Positions 15,012 to 23,563 of a stretch of DNA of 39,224 bases are shown here, piece after piece. How positions within the stretch are numbered: position 1 is the stretch's first letter; every line of letters starts with the position of its first letter. The notes under the pieces are model-generated. The model was not told where the DNA came from. It saw only the letters and a program-made list of their open reading frames with translations, and ran no database searches. Made by a program: the position numbers and the translations under genes. This DNA is from an uncultured Nocardioides sp. (GTDB lineage: Bacteria > Actinomycetota > Actinomycetes > Propionibacteriales > Nocardioidaceae): assembly GCF_946885725.1 (NCBI RefSeq), contig NZ_CAMPGZ010000008.1, positions 1 to 39,224 on the forward strand, in the 5' to 3' direction.

Positions 15012-16199
15012 TCACGCGGTGGGCAGCCACGCCTCCAGCCGCGCCAGCGCGGTCCGGATGTCGGCGGGGGAGCCGGCGAACGACAGCCGCACGAACCGGT
15101 TGCCGAGCGCGGTGTCGAAGTCGATGCCGGGTGCGGTCGCGACGCCGGTCTCCGCGAGCAGCCGGTGGCAGAACGCCATCGAGTCGTCGGTGAGGTGGCC
15201 GACGTCGGCGTACACGTAGAACGCGCCGTCCGCCGGCGCCAGCCGGTCGATCCCCAGTCGCGGCAGCCCGTCGAGCAGCAGCGCGCGGTTCTCGGCGTAG
15301 CGCGCGACGTGCCCGTCACATTCGTCGTACGACGCCGGCGTGAGCGCGGCGACGGCGGCACGCTGCGCCAGGGCGGGCGGACAGATCGTGAAGTTGCCGG
15401 TGAGCACGTCCACCGGACGACGGAGCCGGTCGGGGACGAGCATCCAGCCGATCCGCCAGCCGGTCATCGAGAAGTACTTCGAGAACGAGCTGAACACCAC
15501 CGCCTCGCGCGACGTCGCCCACGCGCTCGCGTGCACGTCGCCGGGCGCGGTGGCGTACTCGATGCCGTGGTAGATCTCGTCGCTGATCAGCTGCACCCCG
15601 TGCTCTTCGCACCACCGCGCGATGGCAGCCAACTCGTCGGGACGCAGCATCGTGCCGGTGGGGTTGGCCGGGCTGGCGACGACCAGACCCTGCACCGGCC
15701 GCCCGGACGACCAGAGCCCCTCGAGCATCGCCACGGTCGGCTGGAACCGCGACTCCGGACCCGTCGGCAGCTCCACCACCTCGCAGCCGAGCGCGGCGAG
15801 CACGTTGCGGTAGCAGGGGTAGCCCGGCCGCGCGATCGCCACCCGGTCGCCGGCCTCGAACGCCGCGAGGAACGCCAGCAGGAACCCGCCCGAGGACCCC
15901 GTCGTGACGACGACCTCGTCGGCGGAGACGTCGAGGCCGTGGAACCGCTTGTGGTGCGCGGCGATCGCCTCGCGAAGCTCCGGCGTGCCGACCGCCTCGG
16001 TGTAGCCGAGGACCTCGGTGTCGAGCGCGGCCTTCGCGGCTTCGCGCACCGGCACCGGCGCGGGCGTCGACGGCTGGCCCGCCACCAGGTCGACCAGGTC
16101 GCCGTGCGTGCGCCGGCGCCGGCCGGCCGCGGCGAGCAGGTCCATCACGTGGAAGGGCGGCACGTCGGCACGGCGTGCCACGGCCAGGCGCTGCTCCAT
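15012..16199 (-). CDS. PLP-dependent class I/II aminotransferase
   Basis: A 395-residue fold-type I aminotransferase. The PLP lysine is K241 in SSFSKYFSMTGWRIGW. SPANPTG (176-182) and SDEIY (206-210) are the cofactor-binding segments, and the phosphate-binding TTGSSGGF is near 99-106. The C-terminal arginine that binds the substrate carboxylate is probably in NRFVRLSFAG. It resembles aspartate/alanine-type aminotransferases; the amino acid used is not certain. The ATG at 16199 is preceded at 6 nt by TACCGT on the minus strand, and longer frames upstream are not credible. It is divergent from the serine hydrolase gene with only 34 bp between. Confidence 0.92.
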   Translation of the reverse strand: MEQRLAVARRADVPPFHVMDLLAAAGRRRRTHGDLVDLVAGQPSTPAPVPVREAAKAALDTEVLGYTEAVGTPELREAIAAHHKRFHGLDVSADEVVVTTGSSGGFLLAFLAAFEAGDRVAIARPGYPCYRNVLAALGCEVVELPTGPESRFQPTVAMLEGLWSSGRPVQGLVVASPANPTGTMLRPDELAAIARWCEEHGVQLISDEIYHGIEYATAPGDVHASAWATSREAVVFSSFSKYFSMTGWRIGWMLVPDRLRRPVDVLTGNFTICPPALAQRAAVAALTPASYDECDGHVARYAENRALLLDGLPRLGIDRLAPADGAFYVYADVGHLTDDSMAFCHRLLAETGVATAPGIDFDTALGNRFVRLSFAGSPADIRTALARLEAWLPTA

Positions 16200-16201
16200 C
16201 C

Positions 16202-16217
16202 CGCCACGGTAGTGGCG
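16202..16217 (-). promoter_or_regulatory. -10 box inside a palindrome, divergent promoter
   Basis: Minus-strand TACCGT (16206-16211) is 6 nt before the aminotransferase ATG. It lies within the inverted repeat cgccac-ggta-gtggcg (16202-16217), which could be an operator for both divergent genes. Confidence 0.45.
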
Positions 16218-16233
16218 TGCGAGCATCACCGGC

Positions 16234-17340
16234 ATGACTGTCCAGGGGCAGGCCCAGGGGTCGGTGGCCGCGGGGTTCGAGCCGGTGCGCGAGGTGTTCG
16301 CAGACTGGGTGGCGTCGTCGCCCGGCACCGGAGGGGGCTTCGCCGCGTGGCACGACGGCCGATGGGTCGTCGACCTCGTCGGCGGGTACGTCGACGCCGC
16401 CCGGAGCCGACCGTGGCAGCTCGACACGCTGGTGATGCCGTACTCCGTCACCAAGGCGTTCGCCGCGGTCGCCGAGGACCAGCACGGCGACCGCGGCCTC
16501 GTCGACCTGGACGCGCCGATGTCGACGTACTGGCCGAAGCTGCCCGGCGACGCCACCGTCCGCCAGGTCCTCTGCCACACCTCCGGGCACGTGCTGCTCG
16601 ACGAGCCGCAGCCCGAAGAAGCGTTGTACGACTGGCATCTGCTCTGCGCCGCCCTCGAACGGCAGGAGCCCGCGTGGACGGCCGGCACCGCGCTCGGCGA
16701 GTCCGCACTGTTCTACGGCCACCTGCTCGGGCAGGTCGTGCGTGCCGTCGACGGCCGCAGCCTCGGCACGTTCCTGCGCGAGGAGGTGTGCGGTCCGCAC
16801 GGGCTCGACTTCCACGTCGGCGTACGCGAGGAGGACTTGCCGCGCGTCGCGGACCTGACCGGGTACGGCGAGAGCCTGCACGCCTACCTCGGTCAGAGCG
16901 ACGGCCTGATGGGCAAGGCACTCTCCAACCCGCCCGGCGTCCTGGACCCGGCGGTCGTCAACGGTGAGCGGTGGCGCCGCGCCGAGGTCCCGGCCGTCAA
17001 CGGACACGGCACCGCCCGCGCGATCGCCGGTCTCCACGCCGCCCTCGCCACCGGCCGTCTGTTGTCCGCGGACGTGCTCGCCGAGGCGACGCGCGTCCAG
17101 GCCGCCGGCCACGACCGGGTGCTGGGTGCCGACACCGCATGGGGGCTCGGCTTCGCAGTCGAGCCCAGCGACGGCTGGGGGATGGGCGGACTCGGCGGCA
17201 GCTTCGGGTGGTGGAGCCATGCCGGTCGCTACGCGATCGGCTTCGTCACCGGGCACGTCGCTCCCGACGTCACCGGCGAGGACCCCGGCGACAGGCTGGA
17301 GAACGCCGTCCGCGAGGTGCTCGGACTCGACCCGGTCTGA
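16234..17340 (+). CDS. Serine hydrolase, beta-lactamase family (class C fold)
   Basis: A 368-residue member of the serine beta-lactamase-like superfamily that includes esterase EstB and D-aminopeptidases. The catalytic SxxK is S71-V-T-K74 in MPYSVTKAF. The second-motif tyrosine is probably in SALFYGHLLGQVV (about 160). The third motif is probably the C-terminal GGLGGSFGWWSH segment, which has SH after the aromatic pair. There is no signal peptide, so it is cytosolic, and an esterase or peptidase role is more likely than antibiotic resistance. The ATG at 16234 gives the usual family N-terminus. Confidence 0.9.
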   Translation: MTVQGQAQGSVAAGFEPVREVFADWVASSPGTGGGFAAWHDGRWVVDLVGGYVDAARSRPWQLDTLVMPYSVTKAFAAVAEDQHGDRGLVDLDAPMSTYWPKLPGDATVRQVLCHTSGHVLLDEPQPEEALYDWHLLCAALERQEPAWTAGTALGESALFYGHLLGQVVRAVDGRSLGTFLREEVCGPHGLDFHVGVREEDLPRVADLTGYGESLHAYLGQSDGLMGKALSNPPGVLDPAVVNGERWRRAEVPAVNGHGTARAIAGLHAALATGRLLSADVLAEATRVQAAGHDRVLGADTAWGLGFAVEPSDGWGMGGLGGSFGWWSHAGRYAIGFVTGHVAPDVTGEDPGDRLENAVREVLGLDPV

Positions 17341-17746
17341 CGTCGACTGGCCGCCCGTCTGCCCACCCGGCCGACCCACGGGTCGCCCCGCGGCCGGGCT
17401 CTCGCCGGACTGCCCGATCGGGCTATGGCCTCGGGTCGGGCGCGACCGCCAGAGTCGACCGCAAGAGTCCGGGTCGCCGCGAGTCGGCTGGCATCGCGGC
17501 GGCCCGCGTCGCACCTAGTAGGCCCTGTGTGCGACGCAGCTCTCACGGTCGCGGTCGTCCTCGTCCATCCCCCGGCGGGGGCGACCGCCCCCGACCGCCC
17601 GACCGCACTGCCGCTCCGACCGCGAAGACCGGACCGAGCGCACGTCGCAGCCGCGCGTCGTTCCCGCCCGGTCATCGGACCGTGCGGTCCGCTGCGGGCA
17701 CCGCCCGTAGGATGAGAACCCGCCGCCCCCGACGCCGAGGTGACAC
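17341..17746. other. 406-bp intergenic region without a convincing gene
   Basis: Open frames here have no family-like features. Hairpins are present: cgaccc-ac-gggtcg (17372-17385), a likely terminator for the hydrolase gene; cccgatcggg near 17412; and ccccc-ggc-ggggg (17569-17581). TAGGAT at 17708-17713 could be the -10 box for the antiporter gene, giving a leader of about 25-30 nt. The stretch is strongly C-rich on the plus strand. Confidence 0.5.
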
Positions 17747-19255
17747 GTGACCTTCGACGCCCATCAGCTGGACTCGGTCCTCCTGGTCGGCGCCATCGTG
17801 ATGCTGGTCGCGATCCTCGCGGTGCGGGTGTCGGTGCGCGCCGGCCTTCCCAGCCTGCTGATCTACCTGCTCATGGGCGTCGCGCTCGGCGAGTCCGGCC
17901 TCGGCGTGCGCTTCGACGACGCCAACATCGCGCACGCTCTCGGGTTCGCCGCCCTGGTCGTCATCCTGGCCGAGGGTGGTCTCACCACCCACTGGCCCGA
18001 CATCAAACCCGCGATGCGCATGGGCGTCGCGCTCGCCACCCTCGGCGTGGCGGTCAGCGTGGGCGTCGTCGCGGTCGGTGCGCACGTGCTGTTCGGCTTC
18101 GACTGGCAGCTCGCCATCCTGCTGGGCGCGGTGACGTCGCCGACCGACGCCGCCGCGGTGTTCTCGGTTCTCCGCCGGGTCCCGCTGCCGCGCCGCCTCA
18201 CCGGCGCGCTCGAGGCGGAGTCGGGTCTCAACGACGCGCCCACCGTGCTGCTCGTGACCCTGGTCAGCTCGGGGACCGCTCTCGACTACGGCGTCGCCGG
18301 CTTCGCCGGGATCGTGGTCTACGAGCTCGCGGTCGGCGTCCTCGGCGGCCTGGCAGTGGGCTTCGGCGGCGCCTGGCTGATGCGTCGCGTCGCGCTGCCC
18401 TCGTCGGGCCTGTACCCGATCGCCGTACTCGCGCTGACCGTGCTGGCCTACGCCGGGATGGCCGCGATCCACGCGTCGGGGTTCGCCGCCGTCTACACCG
18501 CCGCGCTGGTGCTCGGCAACAGCGAGCTGCCGCACCGCCAGGTCACCCGCTCCTTCTCCGAGGGCGTGGCGTGGCTGGCCCAGATCGGCCTGTTCGTGAT
18601 GCTCGGGCTGCTGCTCTCGCCGGACCGGCTCGCGCTGACCCACGTCGGTACGGCGATCGCGGCCGGCCTGCTGCTGACGATCGTGGCGCGACCGCTGTCG
18701 GTCTTCGCCTGCGCCCTGGCCGAGCGGATGCGGTGGAACGAGCTGCTTTTCCTGTCCTGGGCCGGGTTGCGCGGCGCCGTGCCGATCGTGCTCACCACCA
18801 TCCCGCTGGCCGAGAACGTGCCTCGGGCTCAGGAGCTCTTCGACATCGTCTTCGTGATGGTGGTCATCTACACGCTGCTCACCGGCCCCACGCTTCCGTG
18901 GGTGGCCAAGGTGCTGCGGGTGGCGCCGCAGGGTGAGGTGCGCGACCTGGAGGTCGAGGCGGCACCGCTCGAGCGCGTCGCCGCCGACCTGCTGCAGGTG
19001 CGGATCACCCCGCACTCCCGGCTGCAGGGTGTCGAGGTCGGCGAGCTGCGGCTGCCCCGCGGCGCCTCGGTGTCGCTGATCGTGCGTGACGGCTCGACGC
19101 TCGTGCCGGACCAGCGCACGGTGCTGCGCTCCGGGGACGATCTGCTCGTGGTGACACCGCGCAAGGTGCGCGAGCAGACCGAGGAGCGGCTCCGCGCGGT
19201 GTCCCTGCGCGGCCGCCTCGCGCACTGGCTCGAGGCCGACCGGCCCGAAGCCTGA
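17747..19255 (+). CDS. Cation/proton antiporter with TrkA_C domain
   Basis: A 502-residue CPA1/NhaP2-like antiporter that probably exchanges K+ (or Na+) for H+. It has about 12-13 membrane helices in residues 5-385. The ion-site region AVTSPTDAAAVFSVLRRVPLP, with its TD pair, is followed by EAESGLNDAPTVLL, the classic motif carrying the key ND. The WAGLRGAVPIVL segment is another family marker. The cytosolic end (about 400-480) is a TrkA_C/RCK_C-like ligand-binding domain (VEVGELRLPRGASVSLIVRDG). The GTG at 17747 gives the normal N-terminus with a first hydrophobic helix. Confidence 0.92.
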   Translation: MTFDAHQLDSVLLVGAIVMLVAILAVRVSVRAGLPSLLIYLLMGVALGESGLGVRFDDANIAHALGFAALVVILAEGGLTTHWPDIKPAMRMGVALATLGVAVSVGVVAVGAHVLFGFDWQLAILLGAVTSPTDAAAVFSVLRRVPLPRRLTGALEAESGLNDAPTVLLVTLVSSGTALDYGVAGFAGIVVYELAVGVLGGLAVGFGGAWLMRRVALPSSGLYPIAVLALTVLAYAGMAAIHASGFAAVYTAALVLGNSELPHRQVTRSFSEGVAWLAQIGLFVMLGLLLSPDRLALTHVGTAIAAGLLLTIVARPLSVFACALAERMRWNELLFLSWAGLRGAVPIVLTTIPLAENVPRAQELFDIVFVMVVIYTLLTGPTLPWVAKVLRVAPQGEVRDLEVEAAPLERVAADLLQVRITPHSRLQGVEVGELRLPRGASVSLIVRDGSTLVPDQRTVLRSGDDLLVVTPRKVREQTEERLRAVSLRGRLAHWLEADRPEA

Positions 19256-19269
19256 CTCGAGCCGGGCAG

Positions 19270-19794
19270 CTAGGAGCAGGCGCCCTCGTCGGCCTCGACC
19301 TTGATCGCGCGCACCGGTCGCGCCAAGGGCCCCAGTCGGTTGCCGACGACGACGTCGACCCCGTCGCCGAGGTCCTTGGCGCCCTGCACGGTCTTGACCG
19401 GCACGCGCGGCCCGAAGTTGCGCGCGACCAGCTTGCCCGCGTCCTCCTCGCCCTCGACAACCCACACCTGCACCCGGCGTACGCCGGTGCCGGAGGCGTT
19501 GGAGGCCTGGCCGGCCCGGAACCCCCGGGCCGAGAGCGTGTCGAGCGTCTGGCCGGCCAGCCCCGCGCGGTTGCCGCCGTTGAAGACGTTGACGAGCACC
19601 TCGCGGCTGGTGAGCCGGTCGGGCTTCCCGGACGGGTCGCAGCTCTCGGTCTGCTCGGCGGCGGGCTCCCCGGAGGCGCCCTCGCTGCCCGGCAGCGGCG
19701 CGAACAGCTCGCGGACCCCCACCACGACGCCGAGCACCAGGATCCCGACGAGCACCAGCAAGGTCACGGCGGTCGTGAGGTGCCGGCTGGCCAT
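19270..19794 (-). CDS. LytR C-terminal domain protein
   Basis: A 174-residue envelope protein with one N-terminal membrane helix (LTTAVTLLVLVGILVLGVVVGV, about 6-27), a short linker with one cysteine, and a LytR_C domain (about 62-165: REVLVNVFNGGNRAGLAGQTLDTL... VQVWVVEGEEDAGKLVARNFG). LytR_C domains often follow LytR-CpsA-Psr catalytic domains that attach polymers to the cell wall, but here the domain stands alone on an anchor. It is one base downstream of the ParB-like gene and surely co-transcribed with it. Confidence 0.9.
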   Translation of the reverse strand: MASRHLTTAVTLLVLVGILVLGVVVGVRELFAPLPGSEGASGEPAAEQTESCDPSGKPDRLTSREVLVNVFNGGNRAGLAGQTLDTLSARGFRAGQASNASGTGVRRVQVWVVEGEEDAGKLVARNFGPRVPVKTVQGAKDLGDGVDVVVGNRLGPLARPVRAIKVEADEGACS

Positions 19795-19795
19795 C

Positions 19796-20095
19796 TCAGG
19801 CCGCCTCGACGGCGTGCACCCGGGCGTGCAGCACGAGGCGCTGCTGGAGCGCCGCGCGCAGCGCCCGGTGGAGGCCGTCCTCGAGGTAGAGCTCGCCCTG
19901 CCACTCCACGACGTGGGCGAACAGGTCGCCGAAGAAGGTCGAGTCCTCGTCGAGCAGCGCGGCCAGCTGGAGCGTGTCCTTCGTGGTGATGAGCTCGTCG
20001 AGCCGGACCTGGCGTGGCGGCAGCGCGGCCCACTCCTTGGGGCCGAGGCCGTGGTCGGGGTACGGCCGGCCCGCCCCCACGCGCTTGAAGATCAC
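19796..20095 (-). CDS. ParB-like small protein; relatives annotated as VapB
   Basis: A 99-residue protein starting MIFKRVGAGRPYPDHGLGPKEWA. From memory, close actinobacterial relatives are often annotated as VapB-family antitoxins. I see no ribbon-helix-helix or AbrB DNA-binding motif and no toxin gene beside it. Instead the order VRLDELITTKDTLQLAALL, then VVEWQGELYLEDGLHRALRAALQQRLVLHARV resembles the N-terminal ParB/sulfiredoxin-like fold (interval strand, then DGxHR motif, then strand). The GTG at 20095 is chosen because minus-strand TATGCT (complement of 20103-20108) lies 7 nt upstream and would overlap the alternative ATG at 20107. It is co-transcribed with the LytR_C gene. Confidence 0.8.
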   Translation of the reverse strand: MIFKRVGAGRPYPDHGLGPKEWAALPPRQVRLDELITTKDTLQLAALLDEDSTFFGDLFAHVVEWQGELYLEDGLHRALRAALQQRLVLHARVHAVEAA

Positions 20096-20102
20096 GCCCG
20101 CC

Positions 20103-20108
20103 AGCATA
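20103..20108 (-). promoter_or_regulatory. -10 box of the ParB-like/LytR_C operon
   Basis: Minus-strand TATGCT, 7 nt before the GTG at 20095. It is one of the better matches to the -10 consensus in the window. Confidence 0.55.
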
Positions 20109-20189
20109 GAGAACGCCGCTGAGCCGTCCTGGTGGGCGCACGTCTCCACTGGTATGGGGTGGCTCTGGCGCGACCCGCCGGTTCCGCCG

Positions 20190-20224
20190 TACCGTGCCCG
20201 CACGGTCACGGCGAGTGCCGTGAC
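20190..20224 (+). promoter_or_regulatory. -10-like box and 20-bp inverted repeat before the phosphatase gene
   Basis: TACCGT at 20190-20195 is a plausible -10. The inverted repeat gtcacgg-cgagtg-ccgtgac (20205-20224) follows and lies just upstream of the ribosome site ggaggtgg (20229-20236). It could be an operator or a leader hairpin. Confidence 0.4.
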
Positions 20225-20241
20225 GGGGGAGGTGGACTCTC

Positions 20242-21873
20242 ATGGCGCGTCGTCGACTGGTCCCGCTCGCCGCAGCAGCCGCTGCGCTCGCCGTCACCGT
20301 GGCCGGTGCGCACTCCGGCGCCGCGGCCGCACGACCATCCGGGCCGGACCGGCCGACGAAAGTGGTCGTCATCGTCGTCGACGCGCTCAGCAAGGAGATC
20401 GTCGACGAGTACGACATGGACACCGTCCAGGAGCTGATGGAGGACGGCGTCGACACGCCTCGCGGCTACCTGGGCCACACCGGCGCGGTGACCGTGGTGA
20501 CGCACAACGTGATCACCACCGGCGTGCAGCCCAGGCACATGGGCTGGACCAACGAGGGCTACCGCGACGTCGACAACGTGCTCGGGGGCGGTGAGGGAGC
20601 GTTCTACCTCACCAGCAACTTCGGCCGCACGGAGCTGAACGCCCTGCAGGAGCACGCGGGCTATCCGCACCTGTCGGACTACCTCGACGACACGGGCAGG
20701 GTCTTCACGGTCAGCCCGAAGTCGTACGCCGCCTACGGCCTGAGCGGTCCCGGGTCGGACGACACGTCGGTGATCACGTTCAGCAGCTCGGAGTGCAGCG
20801 GCTTCCGTGGACCGACCGGGGTCAACGTCCCGACGTACATCACCACCCCGCAGTGCGGCCGCTACTGGGTGGAGCGCGACAAGGGCTACGACACCCTGCA
20901 GCTGCCGGCGCAGCTCTACCCCGCGACCGACGACCGGTACGTCGTCGGCGACGAGCCCGACCACCAGGGCGGCGACGTCTGGGCCACCGACGCGGTGCTC
21001 GACATCATGGAGCACGAGGACGACTGGAGCGGGATCTTCGTCAGCCTCCCCGGCGTCGACAAGGCCGCGCACATGTGGGGTGGCGTCGACGACCCGGAGG
21101 ACGAGGTGGACGGCTACGACCCGATGACGCACATGGAGTTCGCCACCGCGACCGCCGACGCCCAGATCGCCCGGATCATCGACGAGCTCGAGGACGCCGA
21201 CCAGCTCGACGACACCCTCGTCGTCCTCACGGCCGACCACGGGTCCGTCGCCGGCCGGCACTTCCACGGAGACTCGGTGGCGGAGGACAACTACGGCTTC
21301 TTCAACTGGTACTTCGCCGACCCCGCCAACGACGACCCCTACGACAGGCCGCAGGAGGCGCTGCGGCCACTGACCGACACCGGCAACGTCGGCTTCTCCT
21401 ACAGCGACTCCTCGCTCAACGTCTGGCTGAAGGACCAGTCGTCGGCCAAGGTGAAGGAGGCCGCCGAGATCATGGAGGACCTCCCGGACGTCACGGCAGT
21501 GTGGCGGCGCGACGGTGACCACTTCGACCGCGTCTCGCCGGTACGGCGGGACCTGATGACGGGTGCGGAGAACGCGTGGTTCACCCGCAAGGCGCAGGAG
21601 CTGGTCGACACCCAGGCGGCTCCGTACGGGCCGGACCTGGTCGCGACGCTGCGCGACAACACGACGTACTCGGTGGCCGGAGACCACGGCGGCATCCAGC
21701 GCGCCAGCCAGCAGATCCCGATCGTGTTCGCCGGCGGCGGTGTCTCGCACAAGGACCTGCGGGCCGAGGTGCGGTCGATCGACATCATGCCGACGATCCT
21801 GAAGACGATGGGCATCGAGCTCGACGAGAAGGTGGACGGCAAGGGCTACGAGCTGCCGATGGCCAAGCGCTGA
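20242..21873 (+). CDS. Exported alkaline phosphatase-superfamily protein (nucleotide pyrophosphatase type)
   Basis: A 543-residue exported hydrolase of the phosphodiesterase/nucleotide pyrophosphatase branch of the alkaline phosphatase superfamily. A signal peptide (1-30, RRRLVPLAAAAAALAVTVAGAHSGAAAA) has twin-basic residues but no full Tat motif. Metal-binding D47 is in VVVIVVDALSK. The likely nucleophile is T84, nine residues before TG in VTVVTHNVITTGVQPRHMG. Further two-metal ligands appear as GVDKAAHMWG, LTADHGS and GDHGGIQ. It probably cleaves a phosphodiester or phosphomonoester outside the membrane; the substrate is unknown. Confidence 0.88.
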   Translation: MARRRLVPLAAAAAALAVTVAGAHSGAAAARPSGPDRPTKVVVIVVDALSKEIVDEYDMDTVQELMEDGVDTPRGYLGHTGAVTVVTHNVITTGVQPRHMGWTNEGYRDVDNVLGGGEGAFYLTSNFGRTELNALQEHAGYPHLSDYLDDTGRVFTVSPKSYAAYGLSGPGSDDTSVITFSSSECSGFRGPTGVNVPTYITTPQCGRYWVERDKGYDTLQLPAQLYPATDDRYVVGDEPDHQGGDVWATDAVLDIMEHEDDWSGIFVSLPGVDKAAHMWGGVDDPEDEVDGYDPMTHMEFATATADAQIARIIDELEDADQLDDTLVVLTADHGSVAGRHFHGDSVAEDNYGFFNWYFADPANDDPYDRPQEALRPLTDTGNVGFSYSDSSLNVWLKDQSSAKVKEAAEIMEDLPDVTAVWRRDGDHFDRVSPVRRDLMTGAENAWFTRKAQELVDTQAAPYGPDLVATLRDNTTYSVAGDHGGIQRASQQIPIVFAGGGVSHKDLRAEVRSIDIMPTILKTMGIELDEKVDGKGYELPMAKR

Positions 21874-21893
21874 CCAGGCGCTGACGAAGCGCT

Positions 21894-21907
21894 GCCCCGC
21901 ACGGGGC
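21894..21907 (+). terminator. Short terminator-like hairpin
   Basis: The sequence gcccc-gcac-ggggc lies about 20 nt after the phosphatase stop codon. The stem is short but all GC. Confidence 0.4.
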
Positions 21908-21931
21908 GGGACGACTGTCCTCGCACAGGGC

Positions 21932-21937
21932 TAGGGT
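21932..21937 (+). promoter_or_regulatory. -10 box of the HerA-like gene
   Basis: TAGGGT lies 6 nt before the ATG at 21944, the leaderless spacing. Confidence 0.5.
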
Positions 21938-21943
21938 CGGGCC

Positions 21944-23563
21944 ATGACGGAGGGGACCACCACCACTGACACCGCAGCCGGCGAGAGTCCGATCGTGGCG
22001 GCGGTGCGGCCCGGGTACCAGTTCGAGGGCCCGGCGCTCGAGCTCGGCGGCCTGATGCTCGACGCCATCACGCTCTCGGACGTGCACATCAGGATCCCGC
22101 TCGGCATGCTCAACCGGCACGGTCTGGTCGCCGGCGCCACCGGCACGGGCAAGACCAAGACCCTCCAGCTCCTGGCCGAGCAGCTCTCGGCCAACGGGGT
22201 GCCGGTGTTCGCCGCCGACATCAAGGGCGACCTGTCCGGCCTGTCCGCGCCCGGCGAGGAGAGCCCCAAGATCACCGAGCGCGCGCAGTCCGTCGGCCAG
22301 GAGTGGACCGCGCGCGGATTTCCCGTCGAGTACTTCGCCCTCGGCGGGCAGGGCACCGGCATCCCGCTGCGCGCGACGATGTCCGCGTTCGGGCCGACCC
22401 TGTTGTCCAAGGTGCTCGGTCTCAACGACACCCAGGAGTCGTCGCTCGGGCTGGTCTTCCACTACGCGGACAAGGCGGGGCTGCCGCTGCTCGACCTGGC
22501 CGACCTGCGTGCCGTCGTCCAACACCTGACCTCCGACGTGGGCCGCGCCGACCTCAAGGAGCTCGGCGGTCTGTCGTCGGCGACGGCCGGGGTCATCCTG
22601 CGCGAGCTGATCGCGTTCCAGGACCAGGGCGCCGACGCGTTCTTCGGCGAGCCGGAGTTCGAGACCGCCGACCTGCTGCGCACCACGCCCGAGGGCCACG
22701 GCCTGATCTCGCTCGTCGAGCTGCCCAACCTGCAGGACCGGCCGGCGGTGTTCTCGACGTTCCTGATGTGGCTGCTCGCCGACCTGTTCCACGACCTGCC
22801 CGAGGTCGGTGACCCCGAGAAGCCCACGCTGGTGTTCTTCTTCGACGAGGCACACCTGCTGTTCAAGGACGCGTCGAAGGACTTCCTGGCAGCGATCACG
22901 CAGACCGTGCGGCTGATCCGGTCCAAGGGCGTCGGCGTCTTCTTCGTGACGCAGTCGCCCACCGACGTACCCGATGACGTGCTCGCCCAGCTCGGCTCTC
23001 GCGTCCAGCACCAGCTGCGCGCGCACACGCCCAACGACGCGAAGGCGCTCAAGCAGACCGTCAACACCTACCCGCACAGCGAGTACGACGACCTGGGCGA
23101 GGTGCTCACGTCGCTCGGCATCGGCGAGGCGGTGGTGACGGTGATGAACGAGCGCGGTGCGCCGACGCCGGTCGCCTGGACGCGGCTGCGCGCGCCCGAG
23201 TCGCGGATGGCGCCCGCCGACCCGGAGGCGATGAAGGCCACGGTGACGGGGTCGCCGCTGCACGCGAAGTACGCCGAACCGCTCGACCGCGAGTCGGCCC
23301 ACGAGATCCTGGCGGAGCGGCTGGAGGAGGGCGCCGCCAAGGCCGAGGCCGAGGAGGCGGTCAAGGACGCGGCCGAGAAGGACAGCCGGGACCGGATCGA
23401 CTACCCGTCGTCGCCGAAGTCCGGCCGCTCGTCCTCGCGCAGCCGGCCGACGACGACCGGCGACCGCGTCTCCGACGTGCTCAGCTCGCCGGTCGCCAAG
23501 GACCTGATGCGCACGGCCGCGCGCGAGATCCTGCGCGGGGTGTTCAAGGTCGGCCGGCGCTAG
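21944..23563 (+). CDS. HerA-like ATPase, DUF853 family
   Basis: A 539-residue P-loop ATPase of the DUF853 (YjgR-like) group in the HerA/FtsK superfamily. Walker A is GATGTGKT at 64-71, Walker B with catalytic acid is LVFFFDEAHLLF, and sensor-like VGVFFVTQSPTDVPDDVLAQLGSRVQHQLRAHT follows. The C-terminal 130 residues are charged and partly disordered (EEGAAKAEAEEAV, then a Ser/Arg-rich stretch). The cellular role of DUF853 proteins is not settled; DNA translocation is inferred from the superfamily. No nuclease partner such as NurA lies nearby. Its stop codon overlaps the stop of the yrdB-like remnant. Confidence 0.9.
   Translation: MTEGTTTTDTAAGESPIVAAVRPGYQFEGPALELGGLMLDAITLSDVHIRIPLGMLNRHGLVAGATGTGKTKTLQLLAEQLSANGVPVFAADIKGDLSGLSAPGEESPKITERAQSVGQEWTARGFPVEYFALGGQGTGIPLRATMSAFGPTLLSKVLGLNDTQESSLGLVFHYADKAGLPLLDLADLRAVVQHLTSDVGRADLKELGGLSSATAGVILRELIAFQDQGADAFFGEPEFETADLLRTTPEGHGLISLVELPNLQDRPAVFSTFLMWLLADLFHDLPEVGDPEKPTLVFFFDEAHLLFKDASKDFLAAITQTVRLIRSKGVGVFFVTQSPTDVPDDVLAQLGSRVQHQLRAHTPNDAKALKQTVNTYPHSEYDDLGEVLTSLGIGEAVVTVMNERGAPTPVAWTRLRAPESRMAPADPEAMKATVTGSPLHAKYAEPLDRESAHEILAERLEEGAAKAEAEEAVKDAAEKDSRDRIDYPSSPKSGRSSSRSRPTTTGDRVSDVLSSPVAKDLMRTAAREILRGVFKVGRR

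Noticed and set aside
16234..17340. A true beta-lactamase resistance gene
   Set aside because: It has the SxxK motif but no signal peptide and resembles cytosolic esterase or peptidase relatives.
17425..17715. A 96-codon open frame in the gap before the antiporter
   Set aside because: Composition is Arg/Pro/Ala-rich without motifs or a ribosome site, and other frames in the region look equally open.
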